From CAG-390 sp045543615 (lineage in GTDB: Bacteria; Bacillota; Clostridia; Oscillospirales; CAG-272): a DNA stretch of 22,227 bases. Positions 15,698 through 22,227 of the stretch are shown here, in pieces (position 1 is the first letter of the stretch; the number at the start of each line of letters is the position of its first letter). The DNA is taken from NCBI GenBank assembly GCA_045543615.1, contig JAZPXL010000016.1, positions 1 to 22,227 of the forward strand, written 5' to 3'. Made by a program: the position numbers and the translations under genes. Below the pieces are notes generated by a model. It did not search any database, had not been told where the DNA came from, and saw only the letters and a list, made by a program, of their open reading frames with translations.

Positions 15698-16495
15698 ATG
15701 GCTGACGATTTCTTTGATGAAGAAGAAGAGGAGCTGGCCGCCCCACCTGCCCCGAAATTCTGGGTGATCACAAAAAAGGTGATCAAATACGCCGCCATCG
15801 CTTTTATGCTTTTGTTCTTCGCATTTCTCTTCTGGAGAGTGTTCTTCTCGGAAAACGATCCGGGAGGAATGAAGGTCATAAACCCCAACGAAAAGCTTTC
15901 CTCGGCGTACAAGGATGCACTCGCCGCACTTGATGACGGTGAGGTGCTTGAAGGCTTTGCCGTTTATCAGACGGACGACCCACTTATAAGCACCTGCGAG
16001 GATTGGCACGACGAGGATGACGGAGTCAACTATTTTGCTCAGTTCTTCCTGACCGATGCAGTTTATTTCCCGACGGCGTCTCAGGCGCAGTTCGTCCTCA
16101 GGTACAACAACAGCGCGCTTCGCTATCTCGCAGAGGACTATTCTCTGCCCTCCGTTCCCGAAAAGACGGGGGATTGGTTTGATCTTACGCTTGTTGTGGT
16201 CTACGAATACAAGGCAAGTGAGGATGCGCTCCCCATAGAAAAGGAGCTTCGTCTTCGCCCCACGTCCACCGTATCCGACTCAACCTCGCTTTACAATTAC
16301 AGACAGCTTACATTCGATGGTCTGCCCGAGCTTGAGACGGTCAAGAACATCTATTTCGACATATATTATATTGAAGACGTAAATTACGCACAGACGCCGT
16401 ACAGTCGCATTCGTGCGCTGAACGGTGAGATGTCTCTTCGTGATTACGAGCTTGACAAAAAGGATATTGCAGCTCTCACAGAGGGTAGCAAATGA
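15698..16495 (+). CDS. Unknown single-pass membrane protein, acidic N-terminus
   Basis: I do not recognise this 265-residue protein. The first dozen residues are strikingly acidic (DDFFDEEEEEL), followed by a Pro-rich bit and a Lys-bearing segment. One hydrophobic helix follows (about 29-50), then roughly 215 residues of mixed soluble sequence. Positive charge before the helix suggests a short cytoplasmic N-terminus and an extracytoplasmic C-terminal domain. There is no signal-peptidase or lipobox site. AAAGGAG lies at ideal spacing before the ATG, which makes translation convincing. It sits 32 nt after the permease and 27 nt before cysE in one operon. Function cannot be inferred. Confidence 0.8.
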   Translation: MADDFFDEEEEELAAPPAPKFWVITKKVIKYAAIAFMLLFFAFLFWRVFFSENDPGGMKVINPNEKLSSAYKDALAALDDGEVLEGFAVYQTDDPLISTCEDWHDEDDGVNYFAQFFLTDAVYFPTASQAQFVLRYNNSALRYLAEDYSLPSVPEKTGDWFDLTLVVVYEYKASEDALPIEKELRLRPTSTVSDSTSLYNYRQLTFDGLPELETVKNIYFDIYYIEDVNYAQTPYSRIRALNGEMSLRDYELDKKDIAALTEGSK

Positions 16496-16522
16496 ACACC
16501 CATCAAATAAAGGAGTTTTACC

Positions 16523-17521
16523 GTGAGCGTTCATATTACACTAAACCTTGGCGGTAAGTATTATACCTATCCGCAACCTCCAAAAAGAATACTGCGACTC
16601 GCTCCCCGTCTTGACGAGGGTAATCTCGCCGAGGGGCTTGAGCGTGAAATTGAGAAAAAGGGTGGAAAGACGGCAGAGGGCGAGGCTGAGAAGAAGAAAC
16701 GCCCCCGTCTTACAGACGAACAAAAGGCACAAATAAAGAAAAAGGCTCGTGCTGTGGCACGCACGGCGGCACGTGTTGCTAAAAAGGTCGGACGTAGCGT
16801 TGCCTCGGCGGCATCCACAGCTTACCGTGAGGGAAGTGAGACTATCGCTCCCATTCTGCTCGAGATCAAGCGTGACATAGCGGCCGTCCGTGAGCGAGAT
16901 CCCGCCGCAAAGAGTGACGCTGAGGTGCTTCTGCTCTATTCGGGAGTACACGCAATTCTTGCGTACCGTGTGGCGCACAAGCTCTATCTCTCCGAGCGTT
17001 ATCTTTCCGCAAGAGCAATAAGCCAGCTTACCAAATTCTTTACGGGAATTGAAATACACCCGGGTGCCGAGATTGGCGAGGGACTTTTCATTGACCACGG
17101 AACAGGCGTTGTTATTGGTGAGACTTGTCGAATCGGAAACAATTGCACGCTCTATCAGGGCGTCACCCTCGGTGGCACGGGCAAGGATCAAGGCAAGAGG
17201 CATCCCACGCTTGGCAACAACGTAATGGTTGGTGCAGGTGCAAAGGTTCTCGGTCCGTTCAGAATTGGCGACAACGCAAAGATTGCCGCAGGTGCAGTTG
17301 TGCTTAAGGAGATCCCCGACGGTGCTACTGCCGTTGGCATTCCTGCAAAGGTGGTTCGCCGTGACGGAGTCAAGGTTGACGAACAGCTCGACCAGATCCA
17401 CGTACCCGATCCCGTTGCGCTTCAGCTTTCCGAGCTTGAAGCTCGCCTTACAGCTCTTTCCCTGCAAATTGAAGAGCTTCGCAGTGAAAAATCAAGCTCC
17501 GACGAGAGCGAAAACGAATAA
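16523..17521 (+). CDS. cysE: Serine O-acetyltransferase with basic N-terminal extension
   Basis: CysE makes O-acetylserine from serine and acetyl-CoA, the first step of cysteine synthesis. Residues 111-285 are a standard core: the helical start ILLEIKRDIAAVRERDPAA, then FFTGIEIHPGA, IDHGTGVVIGE with active-site Asp191/His192, GVTLGGTGK and RHP with His227, all in the left-handed beta-helix hexapeptide region. Family proteins usually begin near residue 111 here. The extra 110 residues are Lys/Arg/Ala-rich (residues 56-92 especially) with a predicted long helix. A C-terminal tail (about 298-332) looks coiled-coil then acidic. The start is GTG at 16523 behind AAAGGAG; no better internal start is visible, so the extension seems real. 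Confidence 0.9.
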   Translation: MSVHITLNLGGKYYTYPQPPKRILRLAPRLDEGNLAEGLEREIEKKGGKTAEGEAEKKKRPRLTDEQKAQIKKKARAVARTAARVAKKVGRSVASAASTAYREGSETIAPILLEIKRDIAAVRERDPAAKSDAEVLLLYSGVHAILAYRVAHKLYLSERYLSARAISQLTKFFTGIEIHPGAEIGEGLFIDHGTGVVIGETCRIGNNCTLYQGVTLGGTGKDQGKRHPTLGNNVMVGAGAKVLGPFRIGDNAKIAAGAVVLKEIPDGATAVGIPAKVVRRDGVKVDEQLDQIHVPDPVALQLSELEARLTALSLQIEELRSEKSSSDESENE

Positions 17522-17553
17522 AAACATTTCCAAACAAAAAGGACGAAAAGACA

Positions 17554-18300
17554 ATGGCAAAGACAATTACAGAGCGCACGCTCGTCATCGCACACAGAGG
17601 TGCGTCTGCATACGCACCCGAAAACACAATGCCTGCATACCGTCTCGCAGTAGAGATGAAGGCTGACGGCATTGAGACAGATGTTCATTTCAGCCGTGAC
17701 GGCAAAATTGTTACCGTACACGACGAGAAGATCGACCGTACGTCAAACGGTCAGGGCTTTGTTACAGAGTACACCTATGAGGAGCTTTTAGCATTCGATT
17801 TCGGCAGAAAGAAGGGTGCTGATTTTATCGGTACACGCCTGCCCCTTATCGAAGATCTCTTTGCCCTCTGCCGTGATAATGGTATGGTCTGTAATGTTGA
17901 GATAAAGACCTCCGACCCTGCAATGCCTGCGGCACTTGACGAGTGCGCGAAAAGAATGGGTGTGAGTGACCTTGTTATCTATTCTTCCTTCAATCACGAG
18001 CAGCTTGCACGTATGCTTCGTGTAAATCCCGATGCGTTTGTCGCTCCCCTTTACAGCTTCAATATGGTTCGTGCGTGGGATTACACCGAAAACCTCGGTG
18101 CGCTTGCGACACATCCCCACATCGGTCAGCTTCGCCTCTATCCCGAATACGTTGAGAAATGCCACGAGATGGGCATTCGTGTTCATCCGTGGACGGTTGA
18201 CGCCGAGGAGGACGCCCTTTTCCTGCGTGACGCAGGTGCCGACGCCATCATCACCAACAAGCCCGATTTCATCCGTGAGATTTATGGTTATAATAACTGA
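17554..18300 (+). CDS. Glycerophosphodiester phosphodiesterase
   Basis: This 248-residue cytosolic enzyme of the GDPD family (PI-PLC-like TIM barrel) hydrolyses glycerophosphodiesters to glycerol-3-phosphate and an alcohol. The N-terminal signature is complete: AHRGASAYAPENT with His14 and Arg15, IETDVH with metal ligands Glu41 and Asp43, and VHDEKIDRT with catalytic His56. EIKT in the middle and VHPWTVD near the end complete the pattern. There is no signal peptide, so it resembles UgpQ-type intracellular enzymes. AAAAAGGA precedes the ATG. It is the last gene of the araB operon, 32 nt after cysE. I see no clear intrinsic terminator before the REP/RAYT unit. Confidence 0.93.
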   Translation: MAKTITERTLVIAHRGASAYAPENTMPAYRLAVEMKADGIETDVHFSRDGKIVTVHDEKIDRTSNGQGFVTEYTYEELLAFDFGRKKGADFIGTRLPLIEDLFALCRDNGMVCNVEIKTSDPAMPAALDECAKRMGVSDLVIYSSFNHEQLARMLRVNPDAFVAPLYSFNMVRAWDYTENLGALATHPHIGQLRLYPEYVEKCHEMGIRVHPWTVDAEEDALFLRDAGADAIITNKPDFIREIYGYNN

Positions 18301-18388
18301 ATTATTAGGAATTACAACAACATTCTCAAAAAATCACGGGCAAAATATAGATTGCTGTCAAGCAAATATCTAAATAGAATTACTATAC

Positions 18389-18418
18389 TGTAGGGACCGG
18401 CGTCCTCGACGGTCCGTA
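18389..18418 (+). repeat. REP element, upstream copy
   Basis: This 30-nt element has a GTAG head (18391-18394) and then a 22-nt imperfect palindrome (18395-18416). Outer arms ggaccg/cggtcc pair, and a small inner stem with a bulge closes the loop. GTAG plus a bulged hairpin is the known layout of REP sequences bound by RAYT proteins. It lies 6 nt before the RAYT start codon and is the exact inverse of the copies at 18729-18758 and 19078-19107. Confidence 0.9.
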
Positions 18419-18424
18419 AAAAAG

Positions 18425-18964
18425 ATGGAAAAGTTAGCTAAACGAAAAACCACACGCCTAAAGGGTGCGAATTATAACACAAATCAGACGATATTCTTAA
18501 CAATATGCACCGAAAACAGACGATGCATTTTGTCAAGGATTCTGTTTGACAATGGAGCGAGAGTTGAATTAAGCCATTACGGCAGAATTGCAGATAAGTA
18601 TATCAACCAACTAAGTGATTTTTACGACAATCTTGAAGTCCAAAGTTATGTCATTATGCCCAATCATATCCATCTTATTTTGTGGATAAAAGGCAACATA
18701 AATTCAATTCATCAAGACAATGATGAAAACGGACCGTCGAGGACGCCGGTCCCTACAGGTTTGGCGACCACCAACACGGTTACTGCAAAATTTGTGTCAA
18801 CTTTTAAACGCTTTTGCAATAAAGAATGTGGTGGCAGCATATGGCAATATCGCTCATATGACCATTTAATACGAAATCGTGACGACTACGAGGAATGCTT
18901 GAAATACATACGCGAAAATCCGGCTAATTGGTATTTCGATAAGATGTATAAGGGCGATAGATAA
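18425..18964 (+). CDS. REP-associated tyrosine transposase (RAYT)
   Basis: This is a Y1/HUH single-strand endonuclease of the IS200-like RAYT group, thought to process and spread REP sequences. In the 179-residue product, the HUH motif is MPNHIHLILWI with His81 and His83. The C-terminal helix SYDHLIRNRDDYEECLKYIRENP carries the probable nucleophile Tyr161; this choice is by analogy. Residues 103-112 (GPSRTPVPTG) are encoded by a full REP copy inserted in frame in the variable linker between the two motifs. The gene looks more A+T-rich than its neighbours, consistent with acquisition. Its ribosome site is weak (AAAAAAG), lying directly after the upstream REP. A terminator follows it. Confidence 0.93.
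   Translation: MEKLAKRKTTRLKGANYNTNQTIFLTICTENRRCILSRILFDNGARVELSHYGRIADKYINQLSDFYDNLEVQSYVIMPNHIHLILWIKGNINSIHQDNDENGPSRTPVPTGLATTNTVTAKFVSTFKRFCNKECGGSIWQYRSYDHLIRNRDDYEECLKYIRENPANWYFDKMYKGDR
18729..18758 (-). repeat. REP element inside the RAYT reading frame
   Basis: This 30-nt copy is identical to the downstream one and is the perfect reverse complement of the upstream one. Its palindrome is 18731-18752, and CTAC (GTAG on the minus strand) is 18753-18756. Being 30 nt it adds exactly ten codons and keeps the transposase frame open. Confidence 0.92.
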
Positions 18965-18981
18965 AAAATCTCCATCAACAC

Positions 18982-19011
18982 AGAAAAACCCGACTTGTGT
19001 CGGGTTTTTCT
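18982..19011. terminator. Terminator behind the RAYT gene
   Basis: Arms agaaaaacccgac (18982-18994) and gtcgggtttttct (18999-19011) form a 13-bp stem with a 4-nt loop. The T-rich end gives a U-tract in the plus direction and the complementary A-rich arm gives one in the minus direction. It can therefore stop transcripts of both RAYT and the converging araC operon. Confidence 0.85.
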
Positions 19012-19077
19012 TTTGAAATAAAGATTACCTATTGAGAACAATAAATTGTGTTATTCCTGCAAAGAGTCTTTGCAATT

Positions 19078-19107
19078 ACGGACCGTCGAGGACGCCGGTC
19101 CCTACAG
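19078..19107 (-). repeat. REP element, downstream copy
   Basis: This 30-nt copy is inverted relative to the upstream REP. Its palindrome is 19080-19101 and CTAC is 19102-19105. It is bounded by the 8-nt direct repeat ttgcaatt (19070-19077 and 19110-19117), and it starts exactly where the left arm of a larger inverted repeat ends. Confidence 0.9.
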
Positions 19108-19168
19108 CCTTGCAATTGTGTCGCAATATTTGACTTTTGCATATTGAATTGCAAAGATCTCTTCCCCA

Positions 19169-20026
19169 TCAGGAATAATAAATCGGGAGGAGGGACGCGC
19201 CGTCGGTGCGATGTGCGCCTGAACGGCGATATTCGCTCGGTGTCATTCCTCTGAATTTCGCAAAGGCTCGGTTGAACGTGCGAAGCGTGGAAAATCCCAC
19301 GGCCTCGCTTATCTCCGTTATCTGCATATCCTCACGTCTGAGTAGCCTGCAGGCGTGGGAAATGCGTAGAGAATTGATATAATCGTTAAATCCGATGCCA
19401 AGCTTTCCTGAAAAGAGATGCGATATATAATATTTGCTCAGGTGAAGCTCTGTCTCAAGCCTTTCAAGTGACAGCTCCTCGGCAAAATGCTTTGAGCAAT
19501 ATCCGACCACCTCTCGTACAGCCCTTGAATCACCCATTCTCGGCTCGGACAGGCTCATATTGGGCAGAAGCTTGCCGAAAAGCGCAAGCAAGCATCCCTT
19601 TATAACTGCGTCATCGTAAATATTGACTCCCGTCTGTCTCGATCCCTTGAAGCCAAACAGCGTCTGCGTCAGCGCATCTATCTCAAAATCAAGTCCTGCT
19701 CCCTTTATCAGCGAGGATCGCGGAACGCTTGATGTCAGCGTGTGCAGAAATTCGGGTGTAAGATCGGGGCTGACTATAAAAAGCCTGTACGCCTCCTCGC
19801 CACTTGTGACAAATTTGTGCACCTGATTGGGAAATGCAATAAAGATATCCCCTGCCTCAATCGTGCACGCCTCGGTGTCTGCGTACCCCATCGCACTACC
19901 TTTGATCATATGCACTATCTCCGTCTGATAATGCAGATGTGGACTGCATTGGAGCTTAACCTTGCCCCCGTTGTCACTTCTGCAGAAAAAGTCCGTTTGT
20001 CTGTTTTCGTATACTGCACTTCTCAT
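19169..20026 (-). CDS. AraC-family transcriptional regulator
   Basis: This 285-residue regulator has an N-terminal cupin-like sensing domain (about 20-95, with the LHYQTEIVHMIKG pattern common in sugar-binding AraC proteins). Its C-terminal two-helix DNA-binding domain spans about 170-268. The second helix-turn-helix ends in the family signature GFSTLRTFNRAFAKFRGMTPSEYRR. The effector is unknown; carbohydrate is the usual type for this layout. It starts 3 nt after the comM stop, so it is almost certainly co-transcribed with it. The last codons overlap the right arm of the inverted repeat near the REP unit, so its C-terminal end may have been altered by that sequence. Confidence 0.9.
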   Translation of the reverse strand: MRSAVYENRQTDFFCRSDNGGKVKLQCSPHLHYQTEIVHMIKGSAMGYADTEACTIEAGDIFIAFPNQVHKFVTSGEEAYRLFIVSPDLTPEFLHTLTSSVPRSSLIKGAGLDFEIDALTQTLFGFKGSRQTGVNIYDDAVIKGCLLALFGKLLPNMSLSEPRMGDSRAVREVVGYCSKHFAEELSLERLETELHLSKYYISHLFSGKLGIGFNDYINSLRISHACRLLRREDMQITEISEAVGFSTLRTFNRAFAKFRGMTPSEYRRSGAHRTDGASLLPIYYS

Positions 20027-20029
20027 CGC

Positions 20030-21580
20030 TTACCCCCAATATTTCTTATCGAGACTGCGAAGATTTATTGCTGTCGCAATATGCACAGCTTCTATTTTAT
20101 CGGAGAATGACAGATCAGCAACCGTTCTCGCCATTCGCATCACCCTGTCATATCCCCTCGCTGAGAGTCCAAGCCTGTCATAAGCCTTTCTGAGCATCGT
20201 CAATGCGGCGTCACTCGGTATGCAGGTACGGCGTATTGATGACGAATCAAGCTGTGCGTTACAATGTATGCCTATCTGATCAAGGCCCTCTGCCTCAAGT
20301 CTTCTCTGCATAAACGCTCTCGCCGCAACTACTCTATCACGGATCTGCGCCGATGTTTCGACCTTGCCACCCACCTGCGACAGCTCATCAAAGGATATTG
20401 ACGGAAGCTCTACCTGAATATCTATTCTGTCGAGAAGTGGGCCACTTATCTTTGAAATGTACCTCTTAACCTCGCCCTGACCACAGGTACAGGGCTTTGT
20501 CGGGTGTCCGAAATAGCCACATCGACAGGGATTCATCGCCGCAACGAGCATAAACGAGCAGGGGTATGTTACCCTACCACTCGCTCGTGTTATTGTAATT
20601 TTTCTATCCTCGAGTGGCTGGCGAAGCGTGTCCGTCACGAGCTTTGGAAATTCGGGAAGCTCGTCGAGAAACAGCACGCCGTTGTGTGCAAGCGAAATTT
20701 CGCCCGGAAGTGGATGTATTCCACCACCGACAAGCGAAACTGCCGACATTGTGTGGTGGGGTGAGCGGAACGGTCTTGTTGTCAGAAGCGAGCGTCCCTC
20801 GGGCAGTACGCCTGCAACCGAATGTATTTTCGTTGTTTCAATTGCCTCCTCAAAGCTGAGTGGCGGCAGAATTGTCGGAAGTCTCTTTGCTATCATCGAC
20901 TTTCCCGTACCGGGAGGGCCGATGAGCAGAATATTATGTCCTCCCGCCGCCGCAATCTCCATCGCTTTCTTTGCCGCTATTTGTCCCTTAACGTCGGCAA
21001 AATCAGGTGCGTGCTCGGTTGGCAGCTCGAAATCTGCTCCGTCATTCTTTACGGGTGTCATCAGCTTGAAGCCATTGAGATGGTTGACAAGCTCCCTCAT
21101 ATTATGTACTGCATAGACCGTTATCCCGTCAACTGCCGCCGCCTCTCTCGCATTTGCGGCAGGTGCATAGAACTCACGAAAGCCGTCACGCATAGCGTCG
21201 GCGCACATACAAAGCACGCCTCGCACGCCTCGCACCTCGCCCGTCAGCGAAAGCTCACCGACAAAGCATTTATCATCAAGCACAACATCCTGTCTGAGCG
21301 TACCGCCACTTCGGAGTATGCCAAGCAGAAGTGGTACGTCAAACGCCGAGCCTTCTTTTCTTCTGTCCGCAGGCGCAAGATTTATCGTAAAGGCAAGATC
21401 GGGATAGTGAAATTCGCTGTTATAGCAGGCTGACTGTATTCTCTCCTTTGCCTCCTTGACGGCTGCATCGGGCAGACCTACGAGGTTTAGCCCCGTATTT
21501 GACGGAAATCCGTCAACCTCGACTGTCACACGGAAGCTGTCTATTCCCGAAACTGCTGCGCTGTATATTAATGAAATCAT
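20030..21580 (-). CDS. comM: ComM/YifB-type Mg-chelatase-like AAA+ ATPase
   Basis: This 516-residue protein is a full-length YifB/ComM family member. An N-terminal Lon-like S5 domain (about 1-165) is followed by the Mg-chelatase AAA+ domain, with Walker A GPPGTGKS (221-228) and Walker B GVLFLDE (301-307). A Cys cluster PCRCGYFGHPTKPCTC could bind zinc, and the C-terminal Mg_chelatase_C region follows. In Gram-negative transformable species ComM is a branch-migration helicase for incoming DNA; in Firmicutes the role is unproven. The start is ATG 21580 with AGGGAG eight nt upstream; the further in-frame TTG at 21607 has no ribosome site. It is followed by araC after 3 nt. Confidence 0.94.
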   Translation of the reverse strand: MISLIYSAAVSGIDSFRVTVEVDGFPSNTGLNLVGLPDAAVKEAKERIQSACYNSEFHYPDLAFTINLAPADRRKEGSAFDVPLLLGILRSGGTLRQDVVLDDKCFVGELSLTGEVRGVRGVLCMCADAMRDGFREFYAPAANAREAAAVDGITVYAVHNMRELVNHLNGFKLMTPVKNDGADFELPTEHAPDFADVKGQIAAKKAMEIAAAGGHNILLIGPPGTGKSMIAKRLPTILPPLSFEEAIETTKIHSVAGVLPEGRSLLTTRPFRSPHHTMSAVSLVGGGIHPLPGEISLAHNGVLFLDELPEFPKLVTDTLRQPLEDRKITITRASGRVTYPCSFMLVAAMNPCRCGYFGHPTKPCTCGQGEVKRYISKISGPLLDRIDIQVELPSISFDELSQVGGKVETSAQIRDRVVAARAFMQRRLEAEGLDQIGIHCNAQLDSSSIRRTCIPSDAALTMLRKAYDRLGLSARGYDRVMRMARTVADLSFSDKIEAVHIATAINLRSLDKKYWG

Positions 21581-21623
21581 ATCTCCGTCTCCCTCTGTTT
21601 TAAACAAAAAGTCGTTTTATTCA

Positions 21624-21652
21624 AGTATAACACAACGAGAGCAATTTTGCAA
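21624..21652 (-). promoter_or_regulatory. Promoter of the comM-araC operon
   Basis: On the minus strand, -35 TTGCAA (21647-21652) and -10 TATACT (21624-21629) have a 17-bp spacer. The leader to the comM ATG is about 35-40 nt. Confidence 0.7.
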
Positions 21653-21709
21653 TATCAAATCCGTGTTTTTTGCCCTAAAAGTGCAATTTTTGTCTTTTTG
21701 CCACAAAGA

Positions 21710-21749
21710 AAAAGCACACCCGACGGCATTTGCCGTCGGGTGTGCTTTT
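21710..21749 (-). terminator. Terminator of the pyruvate:ferredoxin oxidoreductase gene
   Basis: Arms aaaagcacacccgacggc (21710-21727) and gccgtcgggtgtgctttt (21732-21749) make an 18-bp perfect stem around a 4-nt loop. On the minus strand the stem runs into TTTTTCTTT. It lies 26 nt beyond the stop codon. Confidence 0.92.
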
Positions 21750-21775
21750 ATACTTATGCGCTTTTTGTGATATTA

Positions 21776-22227
21776 TCACTCAAAGAGCTTGCCGTACTTA
21801 ACGAGTCTTTCGTACTTAGCTCTTGCAGCCTCTTCAGCCTTGGAGAACAGAACCTCTGCTCTCTCGGGGAACTGCTGTGCAAGACGGCTGTAACGAGTCT
21901 CGCTTGTGATGAACTCCTTATAGTCTGCTGTTGCAGGCTTGCAGTCAATGGTAAGAGGATTCTTGCCCTCTGCCTTGAGTGCGGGATTATATCTGAACGT
22001 CTGCCAGTAACCTGCCTCAACGGCTCTCTTCATCTCGAGCTGGCAGTTAGCCATTGTGCCCTTGATACCGTGCATCTCACAAGGCGCGTAACCGATGATA
22101 AGAGAAGGACCGTTGTATGCCTCAGCCTCTGTAAGAGCCTTGAGGAGCTGGTTCATGTCAGCACCCATTGCAACCTGTGCAACGTATACGTAGCCGTAGG
22201 ACATAGCGATCTCTGCAAGGTTCTTCT
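21776..22227 (-). CDS. nifJ: Pyruvate:ferredoxin oxidoreductase, C-terminal part
   Basis: The gene enters from beyond the right edge; about 150 C-terminal residues are visible. The reading frame stays open to the last base (NLAEIAMSYGYVYVAQVAMGAD), so the ATG at 22204 is internal. The segment SYGYVYVAQVAMGADMNQLLKAL, the stretch GPSLIIGYAPCEMHGI and the end ARAKYERLVKYGKLFE match the thiamine-diphosphate domain and C-terminus of homodimeric PFOR. The enzyme converts pyruvate and CoA to acetyl-CoA, CO2 and reduced ferredoxin, a hallmark of anaerobic metabolism. A conserved cysteine typical of this domain is kept in APCEMHG. Confidence 0.93.
   Translation of the reverse strand, partial: KNLAEIAMSYGYVYVAQVAMGADMNQLLKALTEAEAYNGPSLIIGYAPCEMHGIKGTMANCQLEMKRAVEAGYWQTFRYNPALKAEGKNPLTIDCKPATADYKEFITSETRYSRLAQQFPERAEVLFSKAEEAARAKYERLVKYGKLFE

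Noticed and set aside
16541..17467. 308-codon minus-strand open frame opposite cysE
   Set aside because: It lies wholly antisense to a clear serine acetyltransferase, has Cys/Leu-rich shadow composition and no supporting ribosome site or homology.
18301..18388. Terminator for the araB-GDPD operon
   Set aside because: No stem followed by a T-tract is visible; the nearby REP hairpin is followed by A residues, so termination there is not supported.
21581..21607. TTG start extending ComM by nine residues
   Set aside because: The ATG at 21580 has AGGGAG at good spacing and matches the usual MISLIYSAAV-type family N-terminus.

Overview
The window reads as chromosome from an anaerobic, Gram-positive, Clostridia-type bacterium, probably an uncultured gut Oscillospirales/Eubacteriales relative. 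The reasons are: strong AGGAGG-type ribosome sites and near-consensus sigma-A promoters, a phosphoenolpyruvate sugar phosphotransferase (PTS) operon with HPr, an argCJBDF cluster with ArgR/AhrC-like operator motifs, a YtvI/AI-2E type membrane protein of the sporulation-associated kind, and a pyruvate:ferredoxin oxidoreductase. This assignment is inference; no rRNA or tRNA gene is present to anchor it.

Layout. Bases 1-564 are non-coding and structure-rich: two strong terminator hairpins, then ten short hairpins joined by CATCAT linkers, containing a 64-nt tandem repeat. They sit directly behind a minus-strand surface lipoprotein gene (565-1638). A divergent plus-strand operon (1874-5999) encodes a complete PTS relay: HPr, Enzyme I, a glucose-family IIA and a IICB permease. 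It ends at a perfect bidirectional terminator facing the arginine operon. That operon runs on the minus strand as argC-argJ-argB-argD-argF (11215 down to 6054), with GTGA and ATGA stop/start overlaps at two junctions. A minus-strand AI-2E/YtvI-like membrane protein (11412-12686) precedes it with its own promoter and terminator.

A plus-strand five-gene operon (12923-18300) follows from a strong promoter: ribulokinase (araB), a stand-alone PTS-IIC-like permease, an unknown acidic single-pass membrane protein, a serine acetyltransferase with an unusual 110-residue basic N-terminal extension, and a glycerophosphodiester phosphodiesterase. Next comes a compact mobile unit (18389-19107): a REP-associated tyrosine transposase (RAYT) bounded by inverted copies of a 30-nt REP element, with a third identical copy inside the transposase reading frame. 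Beyond it, on the minus strand, lie an AraC-type regulator, a ComM/YifB AAA+ ATPase in the same transcription unit, and the 3' end of a pyruvate:ferredoxin oxidoreductase gene that leaves the window.

How the genes work together. The PTS operon can take phosphate from PEP through Enzyme I, HPr and IIA to IICB, to import and phosphorylate a hexose of the glucose/maltose/N-acetylglucosamine class. Its HPr carries Arg at the position of the regulatory Ser46. The arg operon covers N-acetylglutamate to citrulline, with ArgJ recycling the acetyl group. The araB operon suggests uptake and phosphorylation of a pentulose.

The observations most worth following are the REP copy inside the RAYT gene, the covarying hairpin array behind the lipoprotein gene, the altered HPr, the missing canonical ptsI start codon, and the extended CysE.
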